In this document: one piece after another, positions 1-9,227 of the stretch
How the letters are laid out: each line of letters opens with the position of its first letter
How positions within the stretch are numbered: the first letter of the stretch is position 1
Assembly (NCBI GenBank): GCA_020638975.1
Contig: JACKHN010000015.1
Location: 1 to 64,000 of the forward strand
Direction of reading: 5' to 3'
Origin: Planctomycetaceae bacterium
GTDB taxonomy: Bacteria > Planctomycetota > Planctomycetia > Pirellulales > Pirellulaceae
Length of the DNA stretch: 64,000 nucleotides
Program-made: the position numbers and the translations under genes
Notes under the pieces: generated by a model
Told to the model about the DNA's origin: nothing
The model's database searches: none
What the model saw: the letters and a program-made list of their open reading frames with translations, nothing else

Positions 1-152
1 GGTGTCGGTCACCGCGTTCTCCGGCCTCACTCTCGGCCAACTATCGTTGCCGTAAGTCCCTTGCGGGATTGCGGATAAATCGGGAGTTTTTAGAGAGCCG
101 ACGGGAGAGAGTCTTTGTTAACCAAGCGGTCGGCGAATTCCGCAATTTGAAA

Positions 153-228
<76 letters not shown>

Positions 229-521
229 ATGAGTAGCAAACTTCTATGTTATTTAGTCGGTCGGAAGCTGGCAAGGCGTGAGCGAGAAACTCCTTGTAGC
301 GGACCGGGAGTGGGTGATTTAGCGCACGCGTCAGGATTTACATTACGGGGAATTGGTAAATATTGACAAACAGCCGGTTTGGCTAGGAATGATGTCGATT
401 GTAACGGATTTCCGACTCGAACTTGCTCAGATCGCTCGGATAGACGCAACCTTAAGTACAAAGTAGGTAGTTTGGTTACGGGTGATGTAGGGCGATTTGT
501 AAGGCAATCTCGAGCGATGGA

Positions 522-2579
522 CTACTCATACCGCAATGCATCAATCGGGTTCAACCGCGACGCAGTTTTTGCCGGATAGTAGCCAAAGATGATGCCGACG
601 CCTGCGGCCACGGTGACGGCGACCATCGGTGCCCAGATGGACATGACCGTTGGCCAGCCAACGACGGCTCCAACGGCTTTCGACCAAAGATGTCCGGCGA
701 AGATTCCGATTACGCCGCCAACTAGGCAAAGCACCGTAGCCTCGATCAAAAACTGTCGCAAAATCGCGCGACGGTCGGCCCCGACCGCCATTCGCAACCC
801 AATCTCACGGGTGCGTTCCTTCACGGAGACAAGCATGATGTTCATGATCCCAACGCCTCCGACCATCAGTGACACTCCCGCGATGACCAATCCCAGCGCC
901 GACAAACCTCCGACGACTTGCCCCACGACTTTCGAGACCTCGGTGATGTCGTTGATTCGGTAGGCACTGGCCGGATCCGCTTCGTGCCGCTTGGCGAGCA
1001 ACTGAGTGATCTGCTCGCGAGCCTCGTCGACGTGTTCCGGTGAGATTGCCTGGACGTAGATTTGATGAACGGCTTCGCGGCGCGTCGATGGTCGCGCCGC
1101 GGCGAGCGTCATGGGAGGCATCTGATCTGCGAACGTACTCATTCGGGGCGTGCCGCTCACCTGGCTGTTGATGCGAAACTTGAACGTTGTCCAAGGTCCC
1201 AGCACGATATCGTCTTGATCGTTGCCAATCACGTCACCGCCTTTGGGCGACAGCACACCAACGACTCGCAGCGGCTCGCCGTTCACACGTACCTCCTCAC
1301 CGATGGGGTATTCCGTCCCAAACAGTTGATCCGCAACGGTCTTGCCTAAGACGCATACTTTCGCCGAATCCAAGACGTGTTGCTTCGAGAACGACTGCCC
1401 CATCTCCAAGTCGTCCCAGTTACGTGCCGACAGGTACTCGGGCGACGTACCGAGCACAAAGTTAGGGCTCCAACGTCGGTTGCCGCGAACCAACTGCACG
1501 CTGGTGTAAATTAACGGAGCGGCGACCTGCACCGCCGGGCATCGCTCGGCCACCGCACGCACATCGTCGGGCGTGATCTCAATCGGGCGCTGTTGGTGCC
1601 CAGAGCTTGAACCCTTGCTGGGATTCACGGTTAGCATACTCGCGCCCATGCTTTCGACGGTTTGTCGAATGGCAGCCGATGCGCCGCTGCTCAGTTCCAT
1701 CACCGAAACGACCGACGCCACGCCGATGATCACACCCAACATGGTCAGCATTGTGCGGAGCAAGTTGCGACGAAGTGCGAATGCCGCCACAACGACTGCG
1801 TTAAGCGTAGCGGCGAGCAGCAGGGCCCGCGTCTCGCGAATTATGTCGTGCGGGGGCGAGTCATCTGGAGTCAGCGAACCCACCATTGCCCGCTTAGCGC
1901 TGGAGCGGTCGTCGCAAATCAGCCCATCCTTCATGTGAATGACACGATTGGCTTGCCGACCAACCTCGGCGTCGTGAGTGACAACCACAAGCGTGATTTG
2001 ATGCTCTTCGTTCAACCTGCGAAACACATCGAGGATCTCAAGCTCTGTTTTCGAGTCGAGGTTTCCCGTGGGCTCGTCGGCCAACAATAGCTTGGGTCGA
2101 TTGATCAGCGCACGGGCAATCGCCACTCGCTGCCTTTCGCCTCCGGACAGTTGGTTCGGCGTGTGGTCAAAGCGTCCCTTCAACCCGACGGTCTCCAGCA
2201 AGTAGGTAGCGTACTCGAGTCGCTCTTGCTTCGACCTGCCATCGGAGGCGTAAAGCGTCGGTAGCAACACGTTGTCCAACGCCGATGTACGTGGAAGTAG
2301 ATTGAAATTCTGAAACACGAATCCGATGTGACGGCCGCGAAAATCGGCGAGTTCCGCGCCGGACAGACTGGATACGTCGATTCCCGCCAAGCGATAGATT
2401 CCACTCGTCGGATAATCCAAGCTGCCCAGCAAGTTCATTAAGGTTGTCTTGCCCGACCCTGATGATCCCATCAAGGCGACGTATTCGCCACGAGCTATCT
2501 CAAGCGAGATGCCTTTCAGGACCGGCAATTCGGCATCGCCAACTTGATAGGTCTTGCAGATGTCTTGAAGCTCGATCAA
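522..2579 (-). CDS. MacB-like ABC transporter, fused ATPase and FtsX-type permease
   Basis: A 685-residue MacB-type protein, close to the usual length of the family. The ATPase domain (about residues 1-225) has Walker A GSSGSGKTT, signature LSGGERQRVAIARAL and Walker B LLLADEPTGNLD. A first membrane segment near residues 255-290 follows, then a large periplasmic MacB_PCD domain, then three C-terminal membrane segments of the FtsX type with the conserved VSVKERTREIGLRMA loop. MacB proteins work as mechanotransmitters with a MacA adaptor and an outer-membrane channel, moving substrates out of the periplasm. It lies 77 bp downstream of a MacA-like gene and is the last gene of the leftward exporter set. 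No TolC-like channel is in the window. Substrate unknown. Confidence 0.93.
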   Translation of the reverse strand: MIELQDICKTYQVGDAELPVLKGISLEIARGEYVALMGSSGSGKTTLMNLLGSLDYPTSGIYRLAGIDVSSLSGAELADFRGRHIGFVFQNFNLLPRTSALDNVLLPTLYASDGRSKQERLEYATYLLETVGLKGRFDHTPNQLSGGERQRVAIARALINRPKLLLADEPTGNLDSKTELEILDVFRRLNEEHQITLVVVTHDAEVGRQANRVIHMKDGLICDDRSSAKRAMVGSLTPDDSPPHDIIRETRALLLAATLNAVVVAAFALRRNLLRTMLTMLGVIIGVASVVSVMELSSGASAAIRQTVESMGASMLTVNPSKGSSSGHQQRPIEITPDDVRAVAERCPAVQVAAPLIYTSVQLVRGNRRWSPNFVLGTSPEYLSARNWDDLEMGQSFSKQHVLDSAKVCVLGKTVADQLFGTEYPIGEEVRVNGEPLRVVGVLSPKGGDVIGNDQDDIVLGPWTTFKFRINSQVSGTPRMSTFADQMPPMTLAAARPSTRREAVHQIYVQAISPEHVDEAREQITQLLAKRHEADPASAYRINDITEVSKVVGQVVGGLSALGLVIAGVSLMVGGVGIMNIMLVSVKERTREIGLRMAVGADRRAILRQFLIEATVLCLVGGVIGIFAGHLWSKAVGAVVGWPTVMSIWAPMVAVTVAAGVGIIFGYYPAKTASRLNPIDALRYE

Positions 2580-2656
2580 CGCCTTTACCTATCGAATCGA
2601 AAGTGACTTCCGGAGGGCAAGAGCTATCATTAGCCACGGTTAGCCGACCCGTCGGA

Positions 2657-3937
2657 TCAGCGAATAGTTTTGACGCTTGGAATAATTCGGGCGAGCGTCG
2701 TTTCGCGAATCACACCAACAACGACGGGCATTTGCTCTTTAAGCTCGTCGCCGATTACCTGCGTATGAACTCCATCGTCAATCCCAACGCGGACGGGGAT
2801 CGAACGCACGCGGCCTTCCCCGGCGGGCACCCAGACATAAGCGTGGTCGCCCTCAACTGGGGCAGGAAGATTCGTCGCACCCTCTGCAGGAGCAATGTTG
2901 CCGGCGGCATCGGCCATCTGTTCTTCGGCGGGCCACCATTGAAGGGATTCGCCAGGAACGAGCCACGCGTTCTCGCGTTTGACCGTCTCGAACTCAACGT
3001 CAGCTGTCATATGGGGCAGCAGATTGCCCGTCGCGCCCGCAATCGCAATGAGGACGTCGTAGGTGACAAAACTGCCTTGCACATGCGCATTCATAAGGAT
3101 CTTATCGACCTGCCCGGAATGCGACACGTCTCGATGAGCATCAACCGTAAAGGAAACTGGCTGACCCACGGCGATCTTGCCGATGTCGGTTTCGCTGACC
3201 GACGCGCGGATTCGCATGTTGTCAAGGTTTCGGGCAAGCAGAAACAACCCGGAAATCGCTGGGCTCACGTTCTGGCCGAGGTTCACGCGGCTATCGATCA
3301 CGACGCCATCGATAGGCGAGCGAATGGTGGTACGCGACAAATTGATCTCCGCTTGTCGAACCTCCGCAAGAGCCTGTTCTCGTCGCGCTTGTGCGATGGC
3401 AAGCTCGGCTTGTGACATTTCGTGAGCTGTTAATACTTTGTCAAAATCGCTCTCCGAATTGGTTGCTCGCAACCGTTGAGCACGCTCGAATTCTCTGGTG
3501 GCTTGCCGGTGCTGTGTTTCGAGGCGTTGAACCTCAGCCGACGCAAGTCGTTCGGCAGCCCTCGCCTTTTGCAATTCGACTTCGAACATGTCGCGGTCGA
3601 GTTGAACGAGAATCGTCCCTCGCGGAATCCGAGTGCCCACTTCGGCTGGTTTCGCGGGCTGGCCGGGCGCTTCACCAAAACCGATGATTCTTCCCGCAAC
3701 GAGCGTTCCGACTTCAACAACTTCGTCTGGCTCGACAGTTCCCGTCGTGCCGACCGTGATCCGCAAGTCGCGACGTTCGATAGGCACCGTGCGCAGTTGT
3801 GGCAGCGCGGATAGCCGTTCACTTGCATGCTTAGCAAACATGCCGGCAGCCGCGGCAAGAACGACGAGGCTCGCAAGCGCGAAGCGCAGTCTCGGCCAGC
3901 GAGAACGCTCGGCGGCGGATCGGCCCGTCACTGTCAT
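2657..3937 (-). CDS. MacA-like periplasmic adaptor (HlyD/RND membrane fusion family)
   Basis: A 426-residue adaptor. It has an N-terminal basic stretch and one membrane anchor (about residues 16-36), a split lipoyl/barrel-sandwich domain (VGTLVAGRI... and TTIRSPIDGVVI...), a central alpha-helical hairpin rich in Ala, Glu, Gln and Arg (about residues 118-195), and beta-barrel and membrane-proximal domains after it. Adaptors of this type link an inner-membrane ABC pump such as MacB to an outer-membrane channel. The start codon overlaps the stop of the upstream exporter gene (ATGA, positions 3937-3934), which indicates translational coupling. The MacB-like gene follows. Confidence 0.9.
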   Translation of the reverse strand: MTVTGRSAAERSRWPRLRFALASLVVLAAAAGMFAKHASERLSALPQLRTVPIERRDLRITVGTTGTVEPDEVVEVGTLVAGRIIGFGEAPGQPAKPAEVGTRIPRGTILVQLDRDMFEVELQKARAAERLASAEVQRLETQHRQATREFERAQRLRATNSESDFDKVLTAHEMSQAELAIAQARREQALAEVRQAEINLSRTTIRSPIDGVVIDSRVNLGQNVSPAISGLFLLARNLDNMRIRASVSETDIGKIAVGQPVSFTVDAHRDVSHSGQVDKILMNAHVQGSFVTYDVLIAIAGATGNLLPHMTADVEFETVKRENAWLVPGESLQWWPAEEQMADAAGNIAPAEGATNLPAPVEGDHAYVWVPAGEGRVRSIPVRVGIDDGVHTQVIGDELKEQMPVVVGVIRETTLARIIPSVKTIR

Positions 3938-5547
3938 GCCGCTTTACCTTTCACCGCATCAGACAAACGACCGTCGACTAACTTCAAGATCCGATCCGCA
4001 GCGGTAAAGTATCGTTCATCGTGCGTAATGGCAACGACCGTTCTTCCGCGGCGACTGAGTTCCGGCAGGATCTGACAGTAGAAAATGTCTTTGAACGAAG
4101 GGTCTTGTTCTGCCGCCCATTCGTCAAACACAAAGATGGGACGATCATCCAGACACGCAACGAGTAACGCGAGTCGCTTGTGCTGTCCACGAGATAGCTC
4201 GTCGGTGAGTAATCGGCCTGTTTCTAGATCAACCTTCTCTTCGACGCCGAGCAACTGCAACCAGTGTTGCAACTCTTCCGGTTGCGCATCGATTCCTAAT
4301 AACCGATCGAACAAATGCCCTTCGACAAAGATCGTAGAAAACAGCTGTCGATACTCGGGACGCGAGTCATCATTGATCTGCTTTCCGTTCAAACTGATGG
4401 TGCCGCCCTCCGGGACGTACAATCCCGTGAGCAGCTTGGCTAGAGTTGTCTTGCCGCTGCCGTTGCCTCCCGCGATGAACAGCACTTCTCCTTTAGACAG
4501 CGTCAGTCCCACGGGCCCAAGAACAAACCCGTTACCATCGGGCGATTTATATTGGTGCGTGATGTTGCTCAATTCCAGCGAATAGAACTTGGGGATTACC
4601 GTGGGTTCACGCCGCTCTTCGGTACGGTCGATTAACAGCCCAAGTCGCTCAATTTTTGCAACGGCGATCGAGGCACCATTCATTGCAGGCAGCCATCCCA
4701 GAATCGCATCCAACGGATAAGTCAGATAGAGAATCGTCAGGACATAACCGGTCAGGGTCGCCGTCGACACTTCCGCGATGCGAGGCCAAACGAACAGCAG
4801 CAATCCGATTCCAATGAACAAGAACAACCGCCCCCAACTGTGTGCAAAGCCTTGAATGCTCAGGCCAGCGATCAGGCGGTGACGCATCGACGAGTCGGCT
4901 GGCAGCAAAACGTCGTAAACAAAGTCCAGGCAGCGTGTCGTGTTTCCCTTAAGCTCCTTGATCCCGTGAATCATGTCGCGAAGTTGCTTGACCACCTCGT
5001 CATGGTCTTCGCGAGCCTGACTCAGATACGCATTCGCAACCCTTAGTCCGACCAGAAAGCTTGCCACGCCAATCCCCGCCATCAGGATGGTCGCGCCGGC
5101 CAAGGGAACCGACAGATGTGTCAGGTACACCAACCCGCACACCAAAACCATTGCACTCGCGCAGACGCCAGGAAATGCTGACAGAGCTGAGGTGATGGCG
5201 TTGACATCATCAATCAACGTCGCGAGCAATCGATGCGGGCCAACAGATTCCAGGCTACGAAGCGGTGCGGCGATGATCTGTGAGCAGAGTTCGTAACGCA
5301 GGCGAGCCGCAGTCGCTTGAGATAAACGCACTAAGAGGCATTTCGCCGTAACTTGAGTGACGAGCACCAGCACGCAACTGCCCGCAAAATAGATCGGTAA
5401 CAGATGTGACTGCGAAGCTTCATCCGTTAACGCTTGATGAATCAATGTGATCAGCCACAAGCTCGCCATCCCGCTAAGCGCGCCAAGCGCGCTCGCCACC
5501 AAACCTGCGATCCAGGAAGATCGAAGAAGGACAACGATTAACTTCAT
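3934..5547 (-). CDS. Cyclic-peptide-type ABC exporter (PvdE/SyrD family)
   Basis: A 537-residue fused transporter. About six membrane helices occupy residues 1-300, and the ATPase domain the remainder. Walker A is GGNGSGKTT, the signature is the family-type LSRGQHKRLAL, and Walker B is IFVFDEWAAEQDP. The DEWA(A/E)xQDP form is characteristic of the cyclic peptide exporter family, whose known members move siderophore precursors (PvdE) or lipopeptides (SyrD) to the periplasm. It is the first gene of a coupled leftward set with MacA- and MacB-like genes, an arrangement comparable to PvdE with PvdRT. No non-ribosomal peptide synthetase or siderophore gene is visible here, so the substrate is open. 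Confidence 0.88.
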   Translation of the reverse strand: MKLIVVLLRSSWIAGLVASALGALSGMASLWLITLIHQALTDEASQSHLLPIYFAGSCVLVLVTQVTAKCLLVRLSQATAARLRYELCSQIIAAPLRSLESVGPHRLLATLIDDVNAITSALSAFPGVCASAMVLVCGLVYLTHLSVPLAGATILMAGIGVASFLVGLRVANAYLSQAREDHDEVVKQLRDMIHGIKELKGNTTRCLDFVYDVLLPADSSMRHRLIAGLSIQGFAHSWGRLFLFIGIGLLLFVWPRIAEVSTATLTGYVLTILYLTYPLDAILGWLPAMNGASIAVAKIERLGLLIDRTEERREPTVIPKFYSLELSNITHQYKSPDGNGFVLGPVGLTLSKGEVLFIAGGNGSGKTTLAKLLTGLYVPEGGTISLNGKQINDDSRPEYRQLFSTIFVEGHLFDRLLGIDAQPEELQHWLQLLGVEEKVDLETGRLLTDELSRGQHKRLALLVACLDDRPIFVFDEWAAEQDPSFKDIFYCQILPELSRRGRTVVAITHDERYFTAADRILKLVDGRLSDAVKGKAA

Positions 5548-6433
5548 TCAACTGCCAGATGTTTTTTTAAGGAGACGTTCGCCACCGAATTCGATTGATG
5601 AACGCATCTGTGAGATTCGAAGATAGCGACGCGGGGGATATAGCAAACGGACGCCAAGGTCGCAATCGAGATCGGCTAGCGATATTGCTAGCGTCACGGG
5701 AAACTTCCAATAGCCGACCGACTTTGCAGTCCGCCGGAGCCTTATCGGTATCATCGCTTCGCGAGCCAGTGGAACATTAGCATCACCTGCAAGATCCTCT
5801 TAAGGAATGGCCCGTGCTAGCGACGGATGCAACTGAATTCACTCCCACAACGACTCACGAACGACGGATGAAAGCCACCAGTGAATCGGTGGCGGAATGG
5901 TAGGCAAGATCAACCGCAAAGCTCTGGTAACCTTACGTCAGGAAAGTATTTTGACGAGAACCACCAAGGGATACGAAAGATTGACTCAGCGAAAACCAAT
6001 CGAGTGGCTGGCACGTATGAACGGAAACTGACTACGCGCCACGTATTTGTCGATGACGAAAGCTGCAAAATCCGCAAGGTTCCGCTCACAGGGCGAATCC
6101 TATTGCCATGCAACAGTCCTGACGGAACCTCAGGGCTTTCGTTTTGTTCAATCTGCACAATTTGTACGACGGCTCTCCGAAGCCTTCGAACTCAGCAATT
6201 CGTTGCTCAACGGCTTCGTAATGCAGTCGTACGAATCCAGGAGAGCCGTCCTACGAATCCATTAAAACCCTGACCCCAGCTTCGGTTCAATTGACAAACC
6301 CTCCGGACAGGGCTAGGTTGCAGTCATATGATCGACGGAGGCAGAGCCGTCGTACGCGCTTGGCGGTTACGTCTTCGTGCAGTCTCTTACGCCGCGAATA
6401 TTGGCCTTACAGGCCGGAATACAAGGTATCTTG
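5548..6433. other. Long intergenic region, about 0.9 kb, without a convincing gene
   Basis: Short open frames exist on both strands (for example 5881-6273 on the plus strand) but none has a ribosome binding site, recognisable motif or plausible composition. The region separates the divergent exporter set and the desaturase gene, so promoters for both should lie here, although no clear consensus was found. The right part holds an inverted repeat, listed separately. It may contain decayed coding sequence. Confidence 0.5.
6162..6257. repeat. Nested inverted repeat (ACGACGGCTCTCC type)
   Basis: The left arm TTGTACGACGGCTCTCC (6162-6178) pairs with the right arm GGAGAGCCGTCCTACGAA (6240-6257). 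Inside, GAAGCCTTCG and CGGCTTCG form a second inverted pair. A further partial arm, GAGCCGTCGTACG, lies at about 6344-6356. It is probably a REP-type palindrome between genes, and could also fold in RNA. Confidence 0.65.
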
Positions 6434-7399
6434 ATGGGACTGCGTAACCTCGCGGATTGCCGTACCCTGCTGTGGGTTGGGCTAGCGATTGCTTTGGTGT
6501 CGCTGCAGTATGCTCGGATTGACTGGGTGCCGTTTTTATCTCCGATCAGTTGCTACTTGGCGATTGCTTGTGGCGTCATTGCACACAACCACAACCACCG
6601 AGCAACCTTTCACGGTCGTAGGCTAAACAACGCTTTCGGACATGTCCTGACCGTGTTTTACGGGTATCCGACGATGATGTGGATTCCTACGCATAATCTC
6701 AACCATCATCGGTTGGTGAATCGCGAAGGCGACGCGACGATCACGTGGCGTTATACCAACAAACACAATGCGGCAGTGGCGGGTACTTATCCTTTCGTGT
6801 CGGCATACTTTCAAAGCGAATTGGTGCAACGTTTTGTCAGTTCGGCAAGGGCGAAAAACCGCCACCTCTTCGGACGGATCCTGTTCCAGTATGCCGTGTG
6901 GATCGTTGCTTACGCCTCCATGTTGTTTTTGGGTTGGTATCTGTATCACGAGACGAAAATCGGATTGGGATTCTACGTGTGGTTCTTTTCGCTCGTGCTT
7001 CCCGCGATTTGTTCGATCTCGTTGATCATGGTCTTCAATTACATCCAGCACGTACATGCCGATGCTTGGTCTAAACATAATCATTCGCGAAACTTTATCG
7101 GCCCCGTATTCAACTTTCTGTTTTTCAACAACGGATATCACACGGCGCATCACGAACATCCAGGCTTGCATTGGAGCCAACTCCCGGCCGCTCACGCCAA
7201 GCTGGCCGACGACATTAACCCGCAACTCAACGAGCGAAGTGTGTGCTGGTTCTTCTTCAGACAGTATGTGCTGGCCTTTTTCTTTCCGTCGCTCGGAACC
7301 ACGCAAGTTGGTAGTTCGCCGTCAGAGCCTCAGGGCGGAGTCGATTCCGTGGCATGCACCGTCGATTTGTCCAACGACGTTTCGTGCTCAATGGACTAG
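6434..7399 (+). CDS. Membrane fatty acid desaturase
   Basis: A 321-residue integral membrane di-iron desaturase. Three histidine boxes are present: HNHNH, HNLNHH (as HNLNHHR) and HTAHHEHPG, which together bind the two irons. Several hydrophobic segments separate them, as in the FA_desaturase family, which introduces double bonds into acyl lipids using oxygen. The frame is open from a GTG at 6377 but that start has no ribosome binding site. The ATG at 6434 has AAGG seven bases upstream and is preferred. The gene ends convergently with the AlkD-like gene, the two stop codons sharing the bases CTAG. Substrate and electron donor cannot be told from the sequence. Confidence 0.88.
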   Translation: MGLRNLADCRTLLWVGLAIALVSLQYARIDWVPFLSPISCYLAIACGVIAHNHNHRATFHGRRLNNAFGHVLTVFYGYPTMMWIPTHNLNHHRLVNREGDATITWRYTNKHNAAVAGTYPFVSAYFQSELVQRFVSSARAKNRHLFGRILFQYAVWIVAYASMLFLGWYLYHETKIGLGFYVWFFSLVLPAICSISLIMVFNYIQHVHADAWSKHNHSRNFIGPVFNFLFFNNGYHTAHHEHPGLHWSQLPAAHAKLADDINPQLNERSVCWFFFRQYVLAFFFPSLGTTQVGSSPSEPQGGVDSVACTVDLSNDVSCSMD

Positions 7400-8085
7400 C
7401 GGGAAGGCTTGCGACTCGCGGTCCGCTTTGCCGTCTTTTTGATATAGGCCTCTGCGTCGGGCGTTTTACACCCCGTTTCGCCATAATCGACAAACACCTG
7501 TCCGATCCGTCGGCACGCCGCAATCGCTGGGGCTTGCAGTTGCGGCTTGTAGACGCCGATCGAGATCAACGCGTTGTTCATTGCTTGGCGGGCTCGATTG
7601 GGGGCAGCGTGAATTTCCTTCTCGATCCTTGTCAGGGTCTCCTTGCAGAGTGCGTCGGGTACTTGGGAGGCATCGTCTTGCAAAAGATGAGCGAGCACGG
7701 AATAGCCGCACTGACGCGTAATCTCTTCTTTCGACTTGGACCACTTTTTGAACTTACTCAGCCCAAGTTTCGATCTCGCAACGACCCCGCCCAGCAGTTC
7801 GGCTAACAGCCCGTAGGAAATGCCTTTCAACCAACCATCCGCTGCGGTCGATGTCAACTGTGCGGGATCTGCGATCATCGTGGCCAACGACATCGCATCG
7901 GTGTTGCCTGTCTTCCAGAGTTCCGTGGCCAATTGGTGGTCGATCTTGATCTGTCGCTTCAACTTGTTCAAATGGGCGAAACTGACGCCAAACAAGTTGT
8001 CGCCTGCCCCATGTCGCTTGTAGACTTTTACATTCTGAGCGGTGCCCATCGATTTCAGGGTCCGCAAGACTTCGTTCAACTTCAC
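7396..8085 (-). CDS. DNA alkylation repair protein (AlkD-like HEAT fold)
   Basis: A 229-residue protein resembling the DNA_alkylation_repair family, alpha-helical throughout, with the family-type segments GVSFAHLNKLKRQI near the N-terminus and RQAMNNALISIGVYKP near the C-terminus. AlkD-type enzymes excise bulky or cationic alkylated bases without flipping them. The catalytic residues were not individually verified. The frame is open to an ATG at 8142, but a GTG at 8085 has AGGAG ten bases upstream and gives a better-fitting N-terminus (VKLNEVLRTL). The C-terminus is short and basic, rich in Lys and Arg. Confidence 0.82.
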   Translation of the reverse strand: MKLNEVLRTLKSMGTAQNVKVYKRHGAGDNLFGVSFAHLNKLKRQIKIDHQLATELWKTGNTDAMSLATMIADPAQLTSTAADGWLKGISYGLLAELLGGVVARSKLGLSKFKKWSKSKEEITRQCGYSVLAHLLQDDASQVPDALCKETLTRIEKEIHAAPNRARQAMNNALISIGVYKPQLQAPAIAACRRIGQVFVDYGETGCKTPDAEAYIKKTAKRTASRKPSR

Positions 8086-8216
8086 AGGGGCGGTTCTCCT
8101 AGCAGCTATAACGTCGATATTGTAGTCCACTGCCTCCGGCATCGCGAAGCGTCAGAATTCAGTTGATCGATTTACCCACTCCGCAAGTTTATCCCTAACA
8201 GAAAATCCGCACACTC

Positions 8217-8888
8217 ATGTCGAAGTTACTCGCGCCACTCCTGCGCCGGCTAGCAACTTATTTCCTCGCTGGCGTCTTTGCGATTCTTCCGCTCGTGATC
8301 ACGGTCGCCGTCGTCATTTGGGTCGCCGGTTTCGTTGATACGATAGTCGGAAAGGGTTCGTTCCTCGGCGGCTTGATCTCGCAACTCGGCGGCAACGTTG
8401 TCGAAGAGAAGTCGAAAATGGCCTACTTTATCGGCTGGGTGTTTGTGCTAGGTATCGTGTTTGTCCTCGGGCTGCTCGTCGAAATGGGGGCGAAACGGCT
8501 TCTCAGTCAGTTGGTCGACGCGCTCGTGCAAAAGATTCCACTGATCGGCAGCATTTATGGAACCAGCAAGCAATTGGTCGGCATGCTTGATAAGAAGGAC
8601 GAGGCGGATCTCAAACGAATGAGCGTCGTCTTTTGCACGTTTGGAACTAGCGGCGGTTGCGGTCTGCTGGCATTGCTGGTCTCGCCCGAATGTTATGTGA
8701 TCAATGGACGCGAGTTCCAAATCGTGATTGTGCCAACGGCTCCCGTCCCAGTTGGAGGTGGTCTGTTCTTCGTGCCTGCGGACAACGTCACACCTGCCGA
8801 CATGTCGGTAGACGGGCTAATGAGCATCTACGTCTCGATGGGAATCACCGCCCCAGAATTCTTGACGCCGGTCGCCAGTCAAAAGTGA
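8217..8888 (+). CDS. DUF502 family membrane protein
   Basis: A 223-residue protein of the DUF502 family. There are two strong membrane helices (about residues 14-40 and 65-90), followed by a soluble region with the conserved segment QKIPLIGSIYGTSKQL and the family-typical PTAPVPVGGGLFFVP near residue 180. The family is widespread in bacteria and plants (LCV proteins) and its function is not firmly established. It stands alone between a divergent gene and a repeat region, so context gives no functional hint. Confidence 0.88.
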   Translation: MSKLLAPLLRRLATYFLAGVFAILPLVITVAVVIWVAGFVDTIVGKGSFLGGLISQLGGNVVEEKSKMAYFIGWVFVLGIVFVLGLLVEMGAKRLLSQLVDALVQKIPLIGSIYGTSKQLVGMLDKKDEADLKRMSVVFCTFGTSGGCGLLALLVSPECYVINGREFQIVIVPTAPVPVGGGLFFVPADNVTPADMSVDGLMSIYVSMGITAPEFLTPVASQK

Positions 8889-9044
8889 TTCGGTAGTGAA
8901 CGCAAAGGAATCGACCACAACGCATCTCTCGAATGTCGACCAGCGACTTGAGATCAGCCGGTTTCACCTTCTCGTCGCGCGCCATCATCTAACGTCACGA
9001 TCGACTTGCAGGACGGGAGCCCGCAGCTAGCGCTATCGGCTCAC

Positions 9045-9197
9045 TAGTGCTGCGTTACACCTTGATTATAGGGTTTGTCCGTTTCGTGAGCCGTGACGCG
9101 TAAGCGGTCGGGCGGCGAAGAATGCAGGGTGCGTCCGGGGCCTCACGGCCAGCGGCTCACTTCATTCACCCTAATCCTTAGCTGTAACGCAACACTA
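9045..9197. repeat. MITE-like element with TA flanks and nested GTGAGCCG palindrome
   Basis: The outer terminal inverted repeats are GTGCTGCGTTACA (left, from 9047) and TGTAACGCAACAC (right, ending 9195), each flanked by TA. Further inside, TATAGGGT and ACCCTAAT continue the pairing. The interior carries a second palindrome from GTGAGCCG (9086) to CGGCTCAC (9160), of the same type as the repeat at 23291-23370. A partial copy of that inner palindrome also lies just to the left at about 9011-9044. TA duplication suggests a Tc1/IS630-type mobiliser, which is inference. Confidence 0.7.
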
Positions 9198-9227
9198 ACA
9201 CGGGCTGCATGGATTTAAAAACGATTT

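Noticed and set aside
5881..6273. 130-residue plus-strand frame before the desaturase
   Set aside because: No ribosome binding site, no motifs; its end runs through an inverted repeat.
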